Source: Sugiyamaella lignohabitans (Eukaryota; Ascomycota; Dipodascomycetes; Dipodascales; Trichomonascaceae). From it: a stretch of DNA of 64,000 bases. The notes under the pieces are model-generated. The model was given only the letters and a program-made list of their open reading frames with translations, did not search any database and was not told the origin of the DNA. Position numbers and translations under genes: made by a program. Position 1 is the stretch's first letter. Each line of letters starts with the position of its first letter. The stretch lies in NCBI RefSeq assembly GCF_001640025.1, contig NC_031674.1, positions 4,030,001 to 4,094,000 of the forward strand, written 5' to 3'. Below are positions 22,083 to 32,359 of the stretch, piece after piece.

Positions 22083-22553
22083 TTAAACTACGGAAACATT
22101 GGTGAGAGGAAGCCAGATGAACTCGTCATAAGGTACCGAGACAGGCTGTCGGCGGCTAGATTCCAAGAAGCGATACTCCTGGCTGGAGATATAGGCTGCG
22201 ATAATGTGCTTGCAGGCACACTTCCAACGGCGACCTGACTGTGATTTGTCAAGAATCATAGCTTTGAGGTACTGGGAACATGTACACATCCACAAGTCGA
22301 GGTTGACTAGCCCTACTCCCAGATCAATCGACCACAGAGTTCGATCTGGTTGCTCCCTTTGTTTGTACTTGACAATTTTCTCTGCCTCTATAATATTCAA
22401 CGCTTCAATAAATGTGCCTGGAAGTAGGTAGTTCAATGTCACAAAGAGGTTGGTTTTCTCCTCCTCACATATCTCGCCATCGTGTAGAGCATCGAATATG
22501 TCCCGAATCGCCTTATCTACGTTTTCAAGAGGGCTACTGGACGGGCAGTCCAT
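22083..22553 (-). CDS. SWIM zinc-finger protein, Sws1/Shu2-like (Shu complex)
   Basis: A 156-residue intronless gene. The diagnostic element is a SWIM finger: Cys90-Thr-Cys92, a 21-residue spacer, then Cys114-Lys-His116, with Ala119 completing the CxHxxA motif (CKHIIA) that defines the Sws1/Shu2 branch. It ends with FIWLPL, a hydrophobic tail also expected in this branch. Sws1 proteins pair with Rad51 paralogues in the Shu complex to promote Rad51 filaments and error-free lesion bypass. Shu2 and Sws1 are a little longer (about 210-220 residues), so this is a compact member. The ATG at 22553 is the first in frame. The Rad51-paralogue gene is 10 kb away, but I see no direct link. Confidence 0.72.
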   Translation of the reverse strand: MDCPSSSPLENVDKAIRDIFDALHDGEICEEEKTNLFVTLNYLLPGTFIEALNIIEAEKIVKYKQREQPDRTLWSIDLGVGLVNLDLWMCTCSQYLKAMILDKSQSGRRWKCACKHIIAAYISSQEYRFLESSRRQPVSVPYDEFIWLPLTNVSVV

Positions 22554-22759
22554 GGGTGGTTTAATGTTAACGACGCGTCAACCTGCAACTTCGGTATTAA
22601 TACGGCTGGTTGGGGACTTCCACTGGTACCTGAGGGGAGGTTCTCTTCGTTCGAAAAATGGTTATCGGACACAACCAGTCAGTTGTAATCCCAACCTAAA
22701 TAGTATAAATAACATATATATATTTATATTAGCTACAGATTGCATATGTTAATACAAAG

Positions 22760-25700
22760 CTAGCGTTTCTTACGCTCGGCAGACTCTTTGGCGTCTTCGC
22801 GCTGGGCTTTGGCATCGAGCTCATCCCAATCCTCGCCAGACTCCTCTTCCTCAGAACCATCATAGTCTTCTGAATCTTCGTCAGAGTAATCATCTTCTTC
22901 TTCCTCCTCGTCTTCAGGCTCTTCGTCAGAAACCTCAAACTCACTCTCTTCTTCAGACTCCTCGGCACCGCTTTCGCCATCACTCTCGGTAGACAAGAAG
23001 CTCCAGCCACCGCCTTTGAAGAACTCATGTGGGTCAGCAAGCACTGTCTTCATGATAGTGGCCCAGTTAAGGTTCACGGGTCCTTCGTAAAGAGGGATGT
23101 CCATTTCGTTGAGCCAGTCCTTAACACTGTCGAGCTGACTCATGGGAATTGAGTTGATATGAGTAACAGGCTTAGTGAAGTCTTTGTACACAAACACCAG
23201 GTCAAATTGCTTAAGACCAAACTGAACTCTCTCCAAATGGGCCACTTCGATATCTTGCAAAGTAACTACCAAAAAGGGTGGGTCGATAAGCTGCACCAAA
23301 CAATCAGTGGTAGGCTGACATAGAACGTTGGAACGGAAAGGTACACCAGAAAATCCCAGTTCTCGGAATGGGATATCAACATCAAGCTGACCACCTGAGG
23401 CAGCAGCAATATCTTCGCTAAAGTTCTTAAACTCCTTGTTAAGAGCAGCTCTTCTACGACGCTCCTCTTGTTCCTGCTCTAATTCGTCCTCATCTCCATA
23501 TCTGTACCTTCTCTTTCTGTTACCAGTCTCATCGAAAGCCATATCCGAAGCTTCTCTGTAGAATTGAATATCTTTAGTTTTCTTCTTACCAACAATAATT
23601 GGGTTTTTGAGATGGAAATGAATTACCACAATCAATTCTTGATCACAAGGTTGGAAAAACAAGTGCGCAACATTCGAGAAAAGTATATTCACTTTGTGGT
23701 CCGAAGACACGGGCGACTGATACTTGACACCATTCTCATGGATTTCCAAACTACCAGCCACTCTCTTACCCTCAGGGCCAGGCCGAATAAAAACAGAATC
23801 TAACCGCTGTGGACGACGGTTTCTAATTTCAATCAGCTTATCTTGTTCAACAACGTCTTCCATCTCCTTTCGCTCAGTTTCGCGCTTAACAGCCTCCTTC
23901 TTCAGGTCAGAAATTCTTTTGAAAACATCATTCATTCTATCAGCATCACGCGATCGGAAAGTAATGCTCTTCACGAATTGGGCACCAGGATCTTCAAATG
24001 GCATTTCTTCCTTCTTACCAGCACCAGGAGTATGAAAATTGAGCCTTATATATACATAGTCACCTTCTTCGTTCTTGGATCCGTTCTTATAGGTAGACAC
24101 ATGAAATGGTACAGGTCTACCGTTGATAGGTAAGATAATGGATTGCGCACGGACATCTACTTGAACGCGGAGGTCTTTTACAGCTGGTGGTAGTTGAGAG
24201 TCTCGCTTGTATGACTCAAATTTACGTAGCACCACCTTATTTTCATCACCAGATCCAGCAGTTCCGCTAGCATACTTTTGCTCACCCAACTTCTGAATTT
24301 TTTCGTGTAGTTCCCTTTGGTGCAACTGTCTCTTCTTTTCATTTGAACTTTCTTGTTGGTTTGACGTTTCCGTTCGAAGTTTATTACGCAGGATAGCGCT
24401 GCTTCTGGCATTGGCTGCTGCTGCTTTGGCCTTTGCAGCAGCCGAATTCTCCTTTTTAACATTAACTTTCGAATCTTCCTCGTCCTGCTTGAAATAAAAT
24501 GATATATCACCTCTAGTCTTAGGCGAGTCAGTGAATACAATAGGCCCATCGACTGCCACTCTCACGGTATCTGTGATCAACAGACTATACTGAGAACTCG
24601 ATCCTTCCAGAGGGATATCGGCGAATCCAACCGTGACGTTCAGAGTCATACCATCCTTAAGCACATGATTGTTTTTTGCATTTAACAACAAGGCAGAATC
24701 TCTAAACTCAATACCAATACCCCATCCTACGTTCCGCACAAAATACTTTTCCATATCTGGGCTCTTGGACTTGATGTAGTCAATAGCCGCTGTATATAGC
24801 TGTTTACAAGTGGTACCTTCCTTGATGGTCGAGAGCACCGCTTTTTGGACTGCCAAAAGAAGGTTATAGTTATTTTCTTGTTCTTTGGTTGGGTCAATTA
24901 GATAAGTGCGACCAATATTTGAGCAGTACGACTTGTATCGTAAACCCAAAGAACAAATAATTACACCTGGCTCTAGCCTTCTATCGTCCGAGACTGCTGA
25001 CGGTCGCAAATCATACTTGCCACCAGACTGGATAATAGGTGTGTAGCACCAGTCAAGTTGGCCAGCATCAAACTCGCTACCTAGCTTGAGTTCCTTTTGT
25101 TTGAAAAATTTGGTATCATCGATTTTCTTTTCAACGATTTCAGCAAATTTAGCATGGGTAATCTTCTTTTCTTCGTCTATGAATGTCGACATTTCATCAG
25201 CAAAATATTGGGTCATAATACCCAGACTTCCTTTTGAAGCAGCTCGTACTGCTCTCAATTCTTCTTCATCCTTGATTTCCATACTGCTGGAGATAGCCGC
25301 CGCCACATCGACTAGACTAATCTCTTTATTTTCGACAACCGGATTGATTGCATCTTCCCATTCCTTGATAAATGGGCCAGTAAACTTGTCCTTTTGTAGA
25401 AAACCCACTGTAGAGCCTTGTGACTTCAATTCTGAGATGAAGTCTTTGAAAAGCTTGGCATTGTGCTCGGGGTCCTTATTACGAGTCCAAACAACAACGT
25501 CCTTTCCCTTGATCGCGTCTAAATGCTTGGCCTTTTGCGACGACGTCACAAAAAATGTTTTATCCTTGGTCACGGCAATGGCTGTCGATGGAAACTCATA
25601 TCCCAATAACCACGTCTATTAAGTTAGTATCATGGAAGCCAGATTCCTCTATGGACTTTTCGTTGTCAGAGTATCAAAGTACTCATAGATAATCACACAT

Positions 25701-25910
25701 CTGAGGCTATGGACATCTAATCAAAGATTTTACCACCCAACTTACATGAAGAACCGAGCTCTTGATATATGGGTTCTCTTGGTTAGGCTTGCCAGTTACA
25801 ATCACCACAGACGAAGCGCCAGCAAGCAACGCGTCATTCTCTTTGATCTTGCGTTGCAGAATGTGTACATGCTTACGAAACGTCGTATGATCAATCACAA
25901 TCTCCGACAT
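22760..25910 (-). CDS. SPT16: FACT complex subunit Spt16
   Basis: Spliced model: exon 1 25910-25746, exon 2 25615-22760, total 1006 residues, close to the usual 1,000-1,050. The junction reads SSVLH then TWLLGYEFPS, restoring the conserved WLLGYEFP segment. The N-terminal and aminopeptidase-like (pita-bread) domains occupy about the first 430 residues, then a charged linker (KKRQLHQRELHEKI), the dimerisation and middle (tandem PH) domains, and an acidic C-terminal tail of mostly Glu/Asp/Ser from about 935 ending in KAQREDAKESAERKKR. With Pob3, Spt16 handles H2A-H2B and H3-H4 during transcription and replication in the nucleus. It is divergent from YPT31 with a 695-bp shared promoter. Confidence 0.97.
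25616..25745 (-). other. intron in SPT16 (130 nt)
   Basis: Donor GTAAGT at 25745, branch sequence GATACTAAC and acceptor TTAATAG ending at 25616, with the branch A 8 nt before the final G. Phase 0. Confidence 0.92.
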
Positions 25911-26605
25911 GGTTTTTTATACACAATTGAGTCGCCAGGTTGGTGTTCCCGCGTGTCGATGTCTTCTTGACTACAAGCAAACGCGACGATGCTGTTAATT
26001 GAAAATAATACCCTTGCCCTCAAAACTTGCCCTCAAAAGTACCGCTGCCGCGCTAAGTCTTAGCGAACCAAGCTCTTGATTCGGACGCCCAATAACCCCT
26101 GCATTTAGTGTTTACAAACCTTAAATTGCGGTCCAACACTTGCTCAGTTTAATTACACTGGCATATAAGTCGTGTTTTTTAAATACTGGTCAATGTCTCC
26201 CCGTGTAAAGAGTCTCCAGTTGTGGCCTCTTAAAACCTCTCTCAGTGGTCGAATTAGTTAGTACTCCCAGGTTGTCTCCTGCGATATAAGCCGTGGCATC
26301 TCGGGTTATTTTTCTCCAAGCCGCGAGAGCTATCCGGCAGCCTGTCACGTCACCCACCACGCGACGCAGGCCAGCCCAAAGCTTGCAGCACGGCGTATCG
26401 AACAGATGCCAGCAAACTCCCAACGGGCTTGGATATTCTTCAAATTTAACTGCCCGCTTGTTACCACGGCTGGGAATCTATTCTGAGCAGTAGCAGAGTG
26501 GTTGAAAACAAAACCGCCGCCTTCTCATTCGAACAATACAACTGTAACACACCCCCGCTAGGAAATTAATATTAATTGTCTGATACATCTCATTTTCAAA
26601 TCAAC
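25911..26605. promoter_or_regulatory. shared divergent promoter of SPT16 and YPT31
   Basis: No gene supported. A perfect tandem duplication of CTTGCCCTCAAAA occurs at 26013-26025 and 26026-26038, about 100 bp upstream of the SPT16 start. No clear TATA box was seen on either side. Confidence 0.45.
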
Positions 26606-27647
26606 ATGGGTGACGAGTACGATTTTCTTTTCAAAGGTAAGTCTGTGTCATTATCAGTCATTTGTTCTCTCTGGGGCCGGGATGGACCACTGCGACCGAC
26701 ACTGCTGTTCATGCCAGTTGTCTTTGAGTCTTCCTGCTCCTGTCCTATCATGAGTGTGCAATAGTTCTCAAATGACAGCTATCTCAGGTGATCTCTATTC
26801 TTGATTGCTCCTCTTCTTACTCATCTGGTTTCTTTGTTAAGGGACTTTTCTGAGGATGTTAAAATCTGGATGTAAGACGGCTGCACTGAATGTCAGCTAT
26901 GAGTCTGGCTTCATATAGATTTACTTATGTTGTCGGCATGATAACGACTCGAGCGTAGTTCGATGATTTATGGGTTCATGGAGAAATGGCTTTTTTTCTC
27001 CCCCCTTGTCATATGTGATCTAGATTGCTAACTTTTTAATAGTTGTTCTGATTGGAGACTCTGGCGTTGGTAAGTCCAATATCTTGGGTAGATTCACGAG
27101 AAACGAGTTCAACTTGGACTCAAAGAGCACCATTGGCGTCGAATTTGCCACCCGAACAGTTAATGTGGACGAGAAAACTATTAAGGCCCAGATCTGGGAT
27201 ACTGCTGGCCAGGAGCGATACCGTGCCATCACCAGTGCGTATTACAGAGGAGCTGTTGGCGCTCTGTTGATGTACGATATCTCGAAACAAGAGAGTTATG
27301 AGAATGTCACGAGATGGCTCAGCGAGTTGCGAGAGCATGCCGACGCTCAGATCGTAATCATGCTTGTTGGCAACAAGTGCGATTTGAAGCACTTACGAGC
27401 CATTCCCACAGATGAGGCCAAGAACTTTGCTGCTGAGAACAAACTTCTTTTCATTGAGACATCGGCCCTTGATGCCACTAACGTCGAGCTCGCATTCCAG
27501 AATATTCTCACTGAAATCTACCGACTCTACGCTGACCAGAGCCTGCAGGCCGACTTCGCCCAGTCCAAGCCTTCTCAGGGCCAGACTATCAGCTTCACTC
27601 CTCAACCCGATGACAACAAGCAGGGCAAGTCGGGCCAATGTTGTTAA
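26606..27647 (+). CDS. YPT31: Rab11-type GTPase Ypt31/Ypt32
   Basis: Spliced model: exon 1 26606-26636, exon 2 27043-27647, 211 residues. The junction completes [24 protein letters not shown]-loop GDSGVGKS is at 15-22, the effector region [10 protein letters not shown] is exactly Rab11-like, switch II is [17 protein letters not shown] and ETSAL give the guanine-specificity motifs, and the C-terminal GQCC is a double geranylgeranylation site. Ypt31/32 controls exit from the trans-Golgi and endosome recycling. The [14 protein letters not shown] and SFTPQP segments support Rab11 rather than Rab8 (Sec4). CTG encodes the invariant Leu of VVLIGDS. The 406-nt intron is the longest in the window and lies after only ten codons. 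Confidence 0.97.
26637..27042 (+). other. intron in YPT31 (406 nt)
   Basis: Donor GTAAGTCTG, branch GCTAAC (27028-27033) and acceptor TTTTTAATAG ending at 27042. Phase 1 (AAAG/TT). Unusually long against the other introns here (60-150 nt). Confidence 0.93.
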
Positions 27648-27755
27648 CCTATTCCCTCCAGGGTAAAATATTTAACTGCCTCGTCTTCTTTGTGTCTCTG
27701 TTTAATGTGATTTTGTTTTGCTGGTTGTGTTGTGGTGTCTTTTCGCGTCCGGCGG

Positions 27756-27772
27756 CTGGGGCTCCGCCCCAG
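27756..27772 (+). repeat. GC-rich palindrome, family copy 2
   Basis: CTGGGGC-TCC-GCCCCAG, a perfect 7-bp stem. Together with flanks (TCCGGCGG before, AC after) it matches copy 4 at 32360 over about 27 bp with two differences. Confidence 0.7.
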
Positions 27773-27895
27773 ACCGTGGTTGATCGTCTCATTTCACTCG
27801 AGTCGAGTCTCGATTGTTCTAGTCTAGACTGTATTTGTTTTCTCTCGCTGCCCACAAAGCTGAGCAGCTTTTTTGCAAAGCAAGAGCCACGCGGT

Positions 27896-27912
27896 CCAGG
27901 GCAGAGCCCCAG
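27896..27912 (-). repeat. GC-rich palindrome, family copy 3
   Basis: On the minus strand CTGGGGC-TCT-GCCCTGG, a slightly imperfect stem with G-T pairs. It is oriented with CHZ1. Confidence 0.55.
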
Positions 27913-27995
27913 TCCCCTCAGAGGTAGGCGAGCTTACTGACAGAGCATGAATATATATAAATAGGTAGGTATGTGTGGAGTACATGTGCACAGCT

Positions 27996-28571
27996 CTAGT
28001 TCGCAGGCTCGTCAGCAGGTGCCTTGAAATCAGCATCGACATCTTCATCTTCATCGTCGAGGTTACCATTAGTACCCTCTTCCTGCTGCATCTTTTCGAG
28101 TGTCTTTTGGTAGTCAATGGTAACGCCCCGGGTACGTCTACCTTGAATGATATTGGATGTGTCGATTTCTTCAAGCGAGTCCTCTTCTTCTTCTTCCTCT
28201 ACTACAGCTGACACCTCGATGTCGTCTCCCTCCTCATCTTCCTCATCGTCTTCATCATCTTCATCTTCATTGTCTTCCTCTGGAGCATCAGCATAACGCG
28301 ACGATACCTTTCCTCGGAGCTTGGCCTTGCCCTTTCCTTTGTCAGACTTCTCTTGCTCAGCAATTGGTTCACTCACTGCTTCCACAGACTCGGGTTTGGA
28401 CTCAGTTGTAGCCTCAGCAGTGGGGGCTTTGGTAGATTCTTCGCTAGTTGCTCGCGCACCTTCGTCTGTTGAACCCGAACTAATTGTTTCTTCCTTCAGC
28501 TTTTTGACTTCTTCTGTGGAGACCGGCACTTCTTCGGCTTTTCTCTTCAAAGTTTCTTCATTTTCAGTCAT
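27996..28571 (-). CDS. CHZ1: histone H2A.Z-H2B chaperone Chz1
   Basis: 191 residues, very acidic. The CHZ motif is unmistakable: LEEIDTSNIIQGRRTRG at about residues 130-146, followed by VTIDYQKTLEKM. It is preceded by a long Glu/Asp run. The start is placed at the ATG at 28571 (MTENEET); the frame stays open 12 codons further upstream but without an ATG. Chz1 binds H2A.Z-H2B dimers in the nucleus and hands them to SWR1. It is divergent from SMB1 across a 485-bp promoter and convergent with YPT31. The N-terminal half (KRKAEEVPVSTEEVKKLK) is a charged, probably disordered region with nuclear-localisation character. Confidence 0.93.
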   Translation of the reverse strand: MTENEETLKRKAEEVPVSTEEVKKLKEETISSGSTDEGARATSEESTKAPTAEATTESKPESVEAVSEPIAEQEKSDKGKGKAKLRGKVSSRYADAPEEDNEDEDDEDDEEDEEGDDIEVSAVVEEEEEEDSLEEIDTSNIIQGRRTRGVTIDYQKTLEKMQQEEGTNGNLDDEDEDVDADFKAPADEPAN

Positions 28572-29056
28572 TTTTTTCTTTGTTATGGCCAATTGGCAAT
28601 CTTCCACGTTTCTAGGATCAAAAAATTAGTGTATATAAATTCCAACCCGAATCTGGCAGCCAGCCTTGTTTATATAGAAATTTCACTCTTTCTGGCGCTG
28701 CATCCAAACTCGATCCCTCGATATATGAATTATAGAGCGAAACAGTAAAGTCAGAAATGTTACCTTCGAGAATGATCTGTGGATTCAGAAGAAAAATCTT
28801 TCTTTCATATATCTCCTGCCATCTTAATAGACTTCAAAAAGCAACATATTAGCTAATGTGCTTATGTAGGTAGTTCTTCCGACCTGGCTTCGTTTGTCAT
28901 TATGATACATCCATCTCTATAACGGACTACGTCGTCGCCGTGGTATTCCAGATTCGTGGTCACGTGACTTGTGAAATATTAACTTTGGTGAACCAACGTT
29001 AACCAAAGTTAGGGAGTTGATTGTCAGTTAGAATATATTGGCGATTAGCTGGCAAA
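28572..29056. promoter_or_regulatory. shared divergent promoter of CHZ1 and SMB1
   Basis: It contains the 10-bp palindrome GTCACGTGAC at 28959-28968 (E-box of the Cbf1/Tye7/Pho4 type). An exact inverted repeat follows: TAACTTTGGT at 28980-28989 and ACCAAAGTTA at 29002-29011, 12-nt spacer, 46-77 bp before the SMB1 ATG. No gene is supported. Confidence 0.55.
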
Positions 29057-29588
29057 ATGAGTGTAAGTAGGGGTTTGGTTGAATTAGCAGCACTTTCGCT
29101 TTCATGATATCTGCTTGTGTCACTAATTTTGTATTTAATACTAACTCTCACAGTCTCTTAAAAAAGTTAAAATGGCGGATTTAATCCAATACCGCCTACG
29201 AGTCATCACAGTGGACGGCCGCCAGCTAGTTGGTGAATTACTTGCATTTGACAAGTACATGAACCTTGTATTATCAGATACGGAAGAATTTCGTACGACA
29301 AAAAAGAGCAAAATTGAGGAAAGAAGAACTTTAGGACTGATCATTTTAAGGGGTGAGACGGTAATCTCAGTTAGCATCGAGTCTTCACCCACAAATTCAG
29401 ATACAGCTGGAAGATTGGGCGTGATAAAACCTGGTCCTGGTTCTGCGAGAGGCATTACTCGAGGCTCTGCACCACCATCAGGGCCTTCGCTAGTTGGCCC
29501 CGTTCGTACCTCAGCACCAGCTGGACTGCCAGCGGGCTTTGGTCCTCCTCCCGGATTTCAGCCACCTCCAGGCTTTGGGGGTCGATAG
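29057..29588 (+). CDS. SMB1: Sm core protein SmB/B'
   Basis: Spliced model: exon 1 29057-29062 (only ATG AGT), exon 2 29154-29588, 146 residues beginning MSSLKKVKMADLIQYRLRV. Sm1 motif residues LRVITVDGRQLVGELLAFDKYMNLVL, then the Sm2 motif GLIILRGETVISVSIE, are complete. The C-terminus is Gly/Pro/Arg-rich and ends in repeated PPGF units (FGPPPGFQPPPGFGG), the SmB-specific tail bound by WW or similar domains. It is a component of the heptameric ring on U1, U2, U4 and U5 snRNAs. A start at the downstream ATG (29172) would also give a nearly complete Sm fold, so the two-codon first exon adds eight residues only. The intron has TACTAAC and CACAG, so the spliced form is preferred. Confidence 0.95.
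29063..29153 (+). other. intron in SMB1 (91 nt)
   Basis: Donor GTAAGTAGG after a two-codon exon, branch TACTAAC and acceptor CTCTCACAG ending at 29153. Phase 0. Confidence 0.9.
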
Positions 29589-29875
29589 CCATTTAGCTTG
29601 TGTATCTTTTTTTATTTCATGATTCGTCCATATACAAAGAAACCTATTTAATGCTTTATCAACTAGATTTGATGCCTCCGGCATTTCAAATTCTGTCGCC
29701 TTTGTGCAAAGCGATATTTCCTGGAGCGGTGCTCTGAACTGAATTGTCCATTTTCTTGTGTGCAAGATGCTTGGAACTTGGACAAAGAGCCTCAAACAAT
29801 GTCAGAGAGGGTGGGATGCAAACTGCCGGAGGTACTACCCTGGCGAATAATATTTGGTCATTAAGTCATCGATCA

Positions 29876-31984
29876 TTAAAGGAAGTAGAGCTTTCTAGTT
29901 GGGGTTTTGGGTGTCTTGGGAGACTGTGGTGAGGTAGGAGGTGGGAGAGTGGCATCAATATCGCGACGCGACACTCCGTTGCCTTTAAGCCAGAGTGCCA
30001 TATTAGGGGAAGACACAAATTCCCTGTAAAATAGTTGTTTACAAGTAGTGGTGGTGGTGCGAGATACTGATGTGAAGAAGGAAGCACGCGCAGAGATTTT
30101 GTGAAGCATTGTTTGACTGGAGTGAACATTGAATAATTTGTTCAGGTTGGAGTTCCAATCTTCTTTTGCCAACTCCCTGTGAAATATGCGGTCATTAAAC
30201 TCAAGATGAGTCCCGAAATATGCAGATAGCGGCGATATGAGTCGTGAAGTAAGGGTTGCAAAGTGGAATCGGATTAGATGATCAATAGAATTAGCATTCG
30301 GATCGGGTTTGGCTGTCATAGCCATTGATATTGAGGCAAGAAATTTATAATCCGGCATTAGGTACCGGTTCTTTGTAATAGACCTGTTGGAGTGTTTCAC
30401 TAGATTGCGAAGCTTCTTCTCTTCTTCTAGTTGAGGGTCGGCTGATGCTGACATGCTATTCGAGAGTAAAAATACAAACGGAACACTGGGCCGGTCCACA
30501 ATTTCACTACTGGCCTCTGCAACCACAGTTGATGGAATGCTCGTGGATATACTATTCAAAGTGGATGGCGCCAGGTTTTCAGATCGAGGTTGTGCACTCG
30601 TTGAATCTATCCCCTTCAGTAAAAAAGGGTTGGTAAAACCTATGATTCCTTCACTGAAATTTGTCGGAAACGAATGTATAGTGACATATTCACGAATATT
30701 GCGATTGTATGGGACGGGTCTTATTAAATCAACGATAGTATGGATAAACGTAGAACAAAGGTGTGGAGAAGGGGCATATACTATAATCGGCCTACCAAGA
30801 AGCAAACATTCATACAGAGTGTACAGGTCGGACAAATCTTGAAACATGGATATGAAAGTGTGCTCCCATGACTCTAAAATATTTTGGTTGCTCAATGGAT
30901 TAACAAGAATTTTTTGAGGAAGCGTCGTTTCAATGACTGACCCTAAAAATCCGAGCTCCAGCTGTTTATCGTAAGCCACGTCCGGCCACTGTGCAATATT
31001 ATTAATGGCAGTATCCAGTAAAGGAACTTTACTATCCAAAGAGCAGTTTAAAAAGCTATTATGCGGGGCCATGATTTCATTCAGGCAAGACTGAAATAGT
31101 GATGGGAAGTAGTGTCTTGAGATAATTACTAGTGACTCCTGCAAATAGCCTCTAGAGCTGGACGAATCTCTGCACTGCGAGAAAAAGCAGTTCGCATACA
31201 TGGTAGTGGTTCCATGAACGAAACGAAAAGTGTGAAACTGGTTGATCCTGTCAATGTTATCGTCATCTTCGCCGTTGTTATTTGAGGTATGCTCGGGCAG
31301 GGATGAAAAGCAAATAGTTTTAAATTCTTCTTCAGAAAATCGGATAGCAGGACGAATGATTTTCAAATCTGGCCCTACGTCCACATCAAACTGAACTAAT
31401 ACAAAGCATGTGACCCAACGATTTAGATCATGAACAAGTTTCTCGGGAAGAATCTGCAGGTTCTCGACCAAAGCTTCATGGATCCGAAACGATGACAGAA
31501 ACGAATTAGGAATTTTTTTGCGGTGGTGGCCATAGCCATGGCCACCACCACTGCCATCCTTAACAGTCTTGGCACGAGAGTTTGCATTGCCATTACCATG
31601 TTTCACATCCAGAGGCTCTAAGTTTAGGTTCAAATCTAGATCTAGGCGCTGCAATTCTTGTGTTATGTCGAACGGTGCAGTGGAATCCAATTGGCCCTGC
31701 TTTAATTCTGAACCAAAGCCGGCCGTACGAATCATACCATAATCTTCCACACTGGGAATATTTGACGCTTGATTAAGTTCCGGATCTGGTCGCACCTCAT
31801 ACCCTAAGTCTAAAAAAGCAGGCCGCTCCGCTAAGGACTCTGCTATTCGGTCTGTTGATGCTATCGGAGTAGATACTGGTTCTGATGCTAATGCTGATGC
31901 TGAGGTTGTCCGGTCAGAATGTGGAATCCGTCTGGAATACCGTCTGACATTACTACCCTGTCTAGAGGGTGTGACAAAGGACAT
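29876..31984 (-). CDS. DENND6-like DENN domain protein
   Basis: 702 residues from the ATG at 31984; the frame is open a little further but has no earlier ATG. After a disordered N-terminus with a Gly/His patch (GGGHGYGHHRKK, about 147-158) the sequence SFLSSFRIHEAL..LNRWVTCFVLVQFDVDVGPDLKIIRPA opens a longin-like uDENN module. FSEEEFKTICFSSLPE, ESLVIISRHYFPSLF and LYTLYECLLLGRPIIVYAPSP follow as in the central DENN module of DENND6/AVL9-type proteins. These act as Rab guanine-nucleotide exchange factors in membrane traffic. The Rab partner is unknown; YPT31 lies only 2 kb away, but such proximity in yeast is weak evidence. The C-terminus, SPQSPKTPKTPTRKLYFL, holds several SP/TP phospho-sites. 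Confidence 0.75.
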   Translation of the reverse strand: MSFVTPSRQGSNVRRYSRRIPHSDRTTSASALASEPVSTPIASTDRIAESLAERPAFLDLGYEVRPDPELNQASNIPSVEDYGMIRTAGFGSELKQGQLDSTAPFDITQELQRLDLDLNLNLEPLDVKHGNGNANSRAKTVKDGSGGGHGYGHHRKKIPNSFLSSFRIHEALVENLQILPEKLVHDLNRWVTCFVLVQFDVDVGPDLKIIRPAIRFSEEEFKTICFSSLPEHTSNNNGEDDDNIDRINQFHTFRFVHGTTTMYANCFFSQCRDSSSSRGYLQESLVIISRHYFPSLFQSCLNEIMAPHNSFLNCSLDSKVPLLDTAINNIAQWPDVAYDKQLELGFLGSVIETTLPQKILVNPLSNQNILESWEHTFISMFQDLSDLYTLYECLLLGRPIIVYAPSPHLCSTFIHTIVDLIRPVPYNRNIREYVTIHSFPTNFSEGIIGFTNPFLLKGIDSTSAQPRSENLAPSTLNSISTSIPSTVVAEASSEIVDRPSVPFVFLLSNSMSASADPQLEEEKKLRNLVKHSNRSITKNRYLMPDYKFLASISMAMTAKPDPNANSIDHLIRFHFATLTSRLISPLSAYFGTHLEFNDRIFHRELAKEDWNSNLNKLFNVHSSQTMLHKISARASFFTSVSRTTTTTCKQLFYREFVSSPNMALWLKGNGVSRRDIDATLPPPTSPQSPKTPKTPTRKLYFL

Positions 31985-32359
31985 TAAAACAGTCAAGAAA
32001 CAGCAACTTAATCGGTATTATTATTGCCACAGACGGCACTGACTGTCACTACTGAGATATTCAATTAAGCACTTGGTCACCCTTGCACTTGAAGCAGGCA
32101 GAGTTGCCGATAATTAACCTTAATCCACAGGACGTTTACCTGCGGTTATGCAGAATAGTCAGAAGGTTTTATTTTCGATTATTTGTCTCTCATCAAATCT
32201 AACTTGAAACTGCCGTCTCGGTAATTCAGATAAGTTTCAGGGGCTGTTTACCGGCTGAACCCTTACATGCGACGATCCCAGTAGATGCGCATCCGCGCTA
32301 GCGTTTGAACTGAACCCCTGATTCCTGCCACCTAAAGGCTTCCAGTGAGCCTCCGGCAG

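Larger units (their letters stand above)
27648..27995. other. convergent 3' region of YPT31 and CHZ1 with paired palindromes
   Basis: The region holds two copies of the GC-rich palindrome family: one in YPT31 sense 109 bp after its stop, and one in the opposite sense 84 bp after the CHZ1 stop. Otherwise no gene. Confidence 0.55.

Noticed and set aside
22729..23040. 103-codon minus-strand frame rich in Lys/Ser/Arg at the SPT16 3' end
   Set aside because: Frame-shifted shadow of the acidic Spt16 tail.
31520..31548. 11-bp inverted repeat GTGGTGGCCAT / ATGGCCACCAC
   Set aside because: Lies inside the DENND6-like coding region and follows from the Gly/His-rich stretch GGGHGYGHH.
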